7,978 nucleotides of DNA. Source: Sphingobacteriia bacterium (GTDB taxonomy: Bacteria > Bacteroidota > Bacteroidia > Chitinophagales > Chitinophagaceae). Made by a program: the position numbers and the translations under genes. Shown here in pieces: positions 7,277 through 7,978 of the stretch (positions within the stretch are counted from its first letter, which is position 1; every line of letters starts with the position of its first letter). The notes beneath the pieces were generated by a model. The model saw only the letters and a list, made by a program, of their open reading frames with translations. It was not told the DNA's origin and ran no database searches. Location: the NCBI GenBank assembly GCA_004293505.1, contig RDYY01000063.1, positions 1-7,978 of the forward strand, in the 5' to 3' direction.

Positions 7277-7978
7277 TTATGGGTTTGTCAACACCGGAGC
7301 TGCAGCCAAAATTTCTGGACTGACCCCAGCAGCATATTTTTCAAAATTTTGTACAAACTGTTGGGCTAATTTTTGGGCAGTGGCGTCATAGGCAGCGGCA
7401 TCGGCCCAAGTATTTCGTGGATTCAGGATCTCGCTGGGAACACCCGGACAAATCTGGGGCATGAGCATGCCAAATACGGGATGACTGTCCCAAGCTACCT
7501 GGTCTAATTGGCCTTCTAGTGCTGCGGTGATCATCGCCCGGGTAAATCCCAATTTCATGCGACTCCCTGTACCATAGGAACCGCCACTCCAGCCTGTATT
7601 GATCATCCAGACTTTGACTTTGTTTTCGCGCATTTTCTGTCCCAACATTTCGGCATATTTTCCGGGGTGCAGGGGCAAGAAGGGCGCACCAAAGCAGGCG
7701 CTAAAAGTTGATTTGGGTTCGGTTACACCCGCTTCTGTTCCAGCTACTTTGGCGGTATAGCCACTGATGAATTGGTACATGGCTTGACCAGGACTGAGTT
7801 GGCTGATGGGAGGCAAGACGCCATAGGCGTCACAGGTGAGAAAGAAAATATTTTTGGGCAATCCTCCTTTACTGGGCACTAAAGCATTGGAAATAAAATG
7901 CAAGGGATAGCTGACCCGCGTGTTCTCAGTAATAGACTTGTCACTGAAATCAATGGTTTGGGTGCCCGGAAAAAAGCC
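7277..7978 (-). CDS. pckA: Phosphoenolpyruvate carboxykinase (ATP), C-terminal part (partial)
   Basis: The last 233 codons are present; the 5' part lies beyond the right edge. Full-length enzymes have about 530-540 residues, so this is roughly the C-terminal 44 percent. The enzyme converts oxaloacetate and ATP to phosphoenolpyruvate, CO2 and ADP, the first committed step of gluconeogenesis, in the cytoplasm. Counting from the window edge, ENTRVSYP at 18-25 holds the substrate/ATP-contacting arginine (equivalent to E. coli R333). FLTCDAYGVLPP ends at 57, SGYTAKVAGTE lies at 72-82, FSACFGAPFLPLHP at 92-105 and INTGWSGG at 126-133. SRMKLGFTRAMI (139-150) holds the arginine and threonine equivalent to the nucleotide-binding R449 and T455 of E. 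coli. These motifs separate it from the GTP-dependent enzyme. The frame continues unbroken to 7978, so any internal start here is not real. A terminator hairpin follows at 7201-7228. Confidence 0.97.
   Translation of the reverse strand, partial: GFFPGTQTIDFSDKSITENTRVSYPLHFISNALVPSKGGLPKNIFFLTCDAYGVLPPISQLSPGQAMYQFISGYTAKVAGTEAGVTEPKSTFSACFGAPFLPLHPGKYAEMLGQKMRENKVKVWMINTGWSGGSYGTGSRMKLGFTRAMITAALEGQLDQVAWDSHPVFGMLMPQICPGVPSEILNPRNTWADAAAYDATAQKLAQQFVQNFEKYAAGVSPEILAAAPVLTNP

Noticed and set aside
7277..7903. A separate 208-residue gene starting from TTG at 7903
   Set aside because: The frame continues to the window edge with conserved pckA sequence (ENTRVSYP), so the TTG is an internal leucine codon.
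1..7978. A hidden mobile element, CRISPR array, tRNA or defence system
   Set aside because: No regularly spaced repeats, no terminal inverted repeats with a transposase, no cloverleaf-like sequence and no unassigned gene cluster were seen. Intergenic gaps are all under 150 bp and contain only promoters and terminators.

Overview
This window looks like ordinary chromosomal sequence from a Bacteroidota bacterium, probably from the Saprospiria/Chitinophagia side of the phylum. That placement is inference. It rests on three things: a large secreted SBBP-repeat plus PKD protein with the N-terminal module typical of this phylum, promoter elements of the Bacteroidota type (TAnnTTTG), and no Shine-Dalgarno sequences in front of the genes. 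I found no phage, insertion sequence, CRISPR array, toxin-antitoxin pair, RNA gene or recognisable defence cassette.

Layout. From 1 to 2589 (minus strand) lies the first 863 codons of a very large secreted protein. It has a signal peptide, a DUF7948-like N-terminal domain, a beta-propeller-type SBBP repeat region and a PKD domain, and it runs off the left edge. Seventeen bases upstream of its GTG start is the end of recG (4727 to 2607, minus strand), a complete ATP-dependent DNA helicase gene. recG is divergent from trpS (4775 to 5785, plus strand), which encodes tryptophanyl-tRNA synthetase. The 47 bp between them hold two back-to-back -7 promoter elements. trpS is followed by a deoxynucleoside kinase gene (5838 to 6473, plus strand) with its own good promoter. 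A perfect bidirectional terminator hairpin (6536 to 6568) separates this kinase from a convergent gene for a small secreted protein of unknown function (7129 to 6590, minus strand). The right edge holds the last 233 codons of pckA (7978 to 7277, minus strand), encoding ATP-dependent phosphoenolpyruvate carboxykinase, followed by its own terminator hairpin.

The genes do not form one pathway. recG (fork rescue and recombination), trpS (translation), the kinase (nucleoside salvage) and pckA (gluconeogenesis) are housekeeping functions placed side by side. The most noteworthy points are regulatory. In recG, trpS and the kinase the -7 element ends only 5 to 7 bp before the ATG, which predicts leaderless or nearly leaderless mRNAs. 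The giant secreted protein also appears to lack its own promoter and may be transcribed with recG. I saw no clear evidence of a previously undescribed system.
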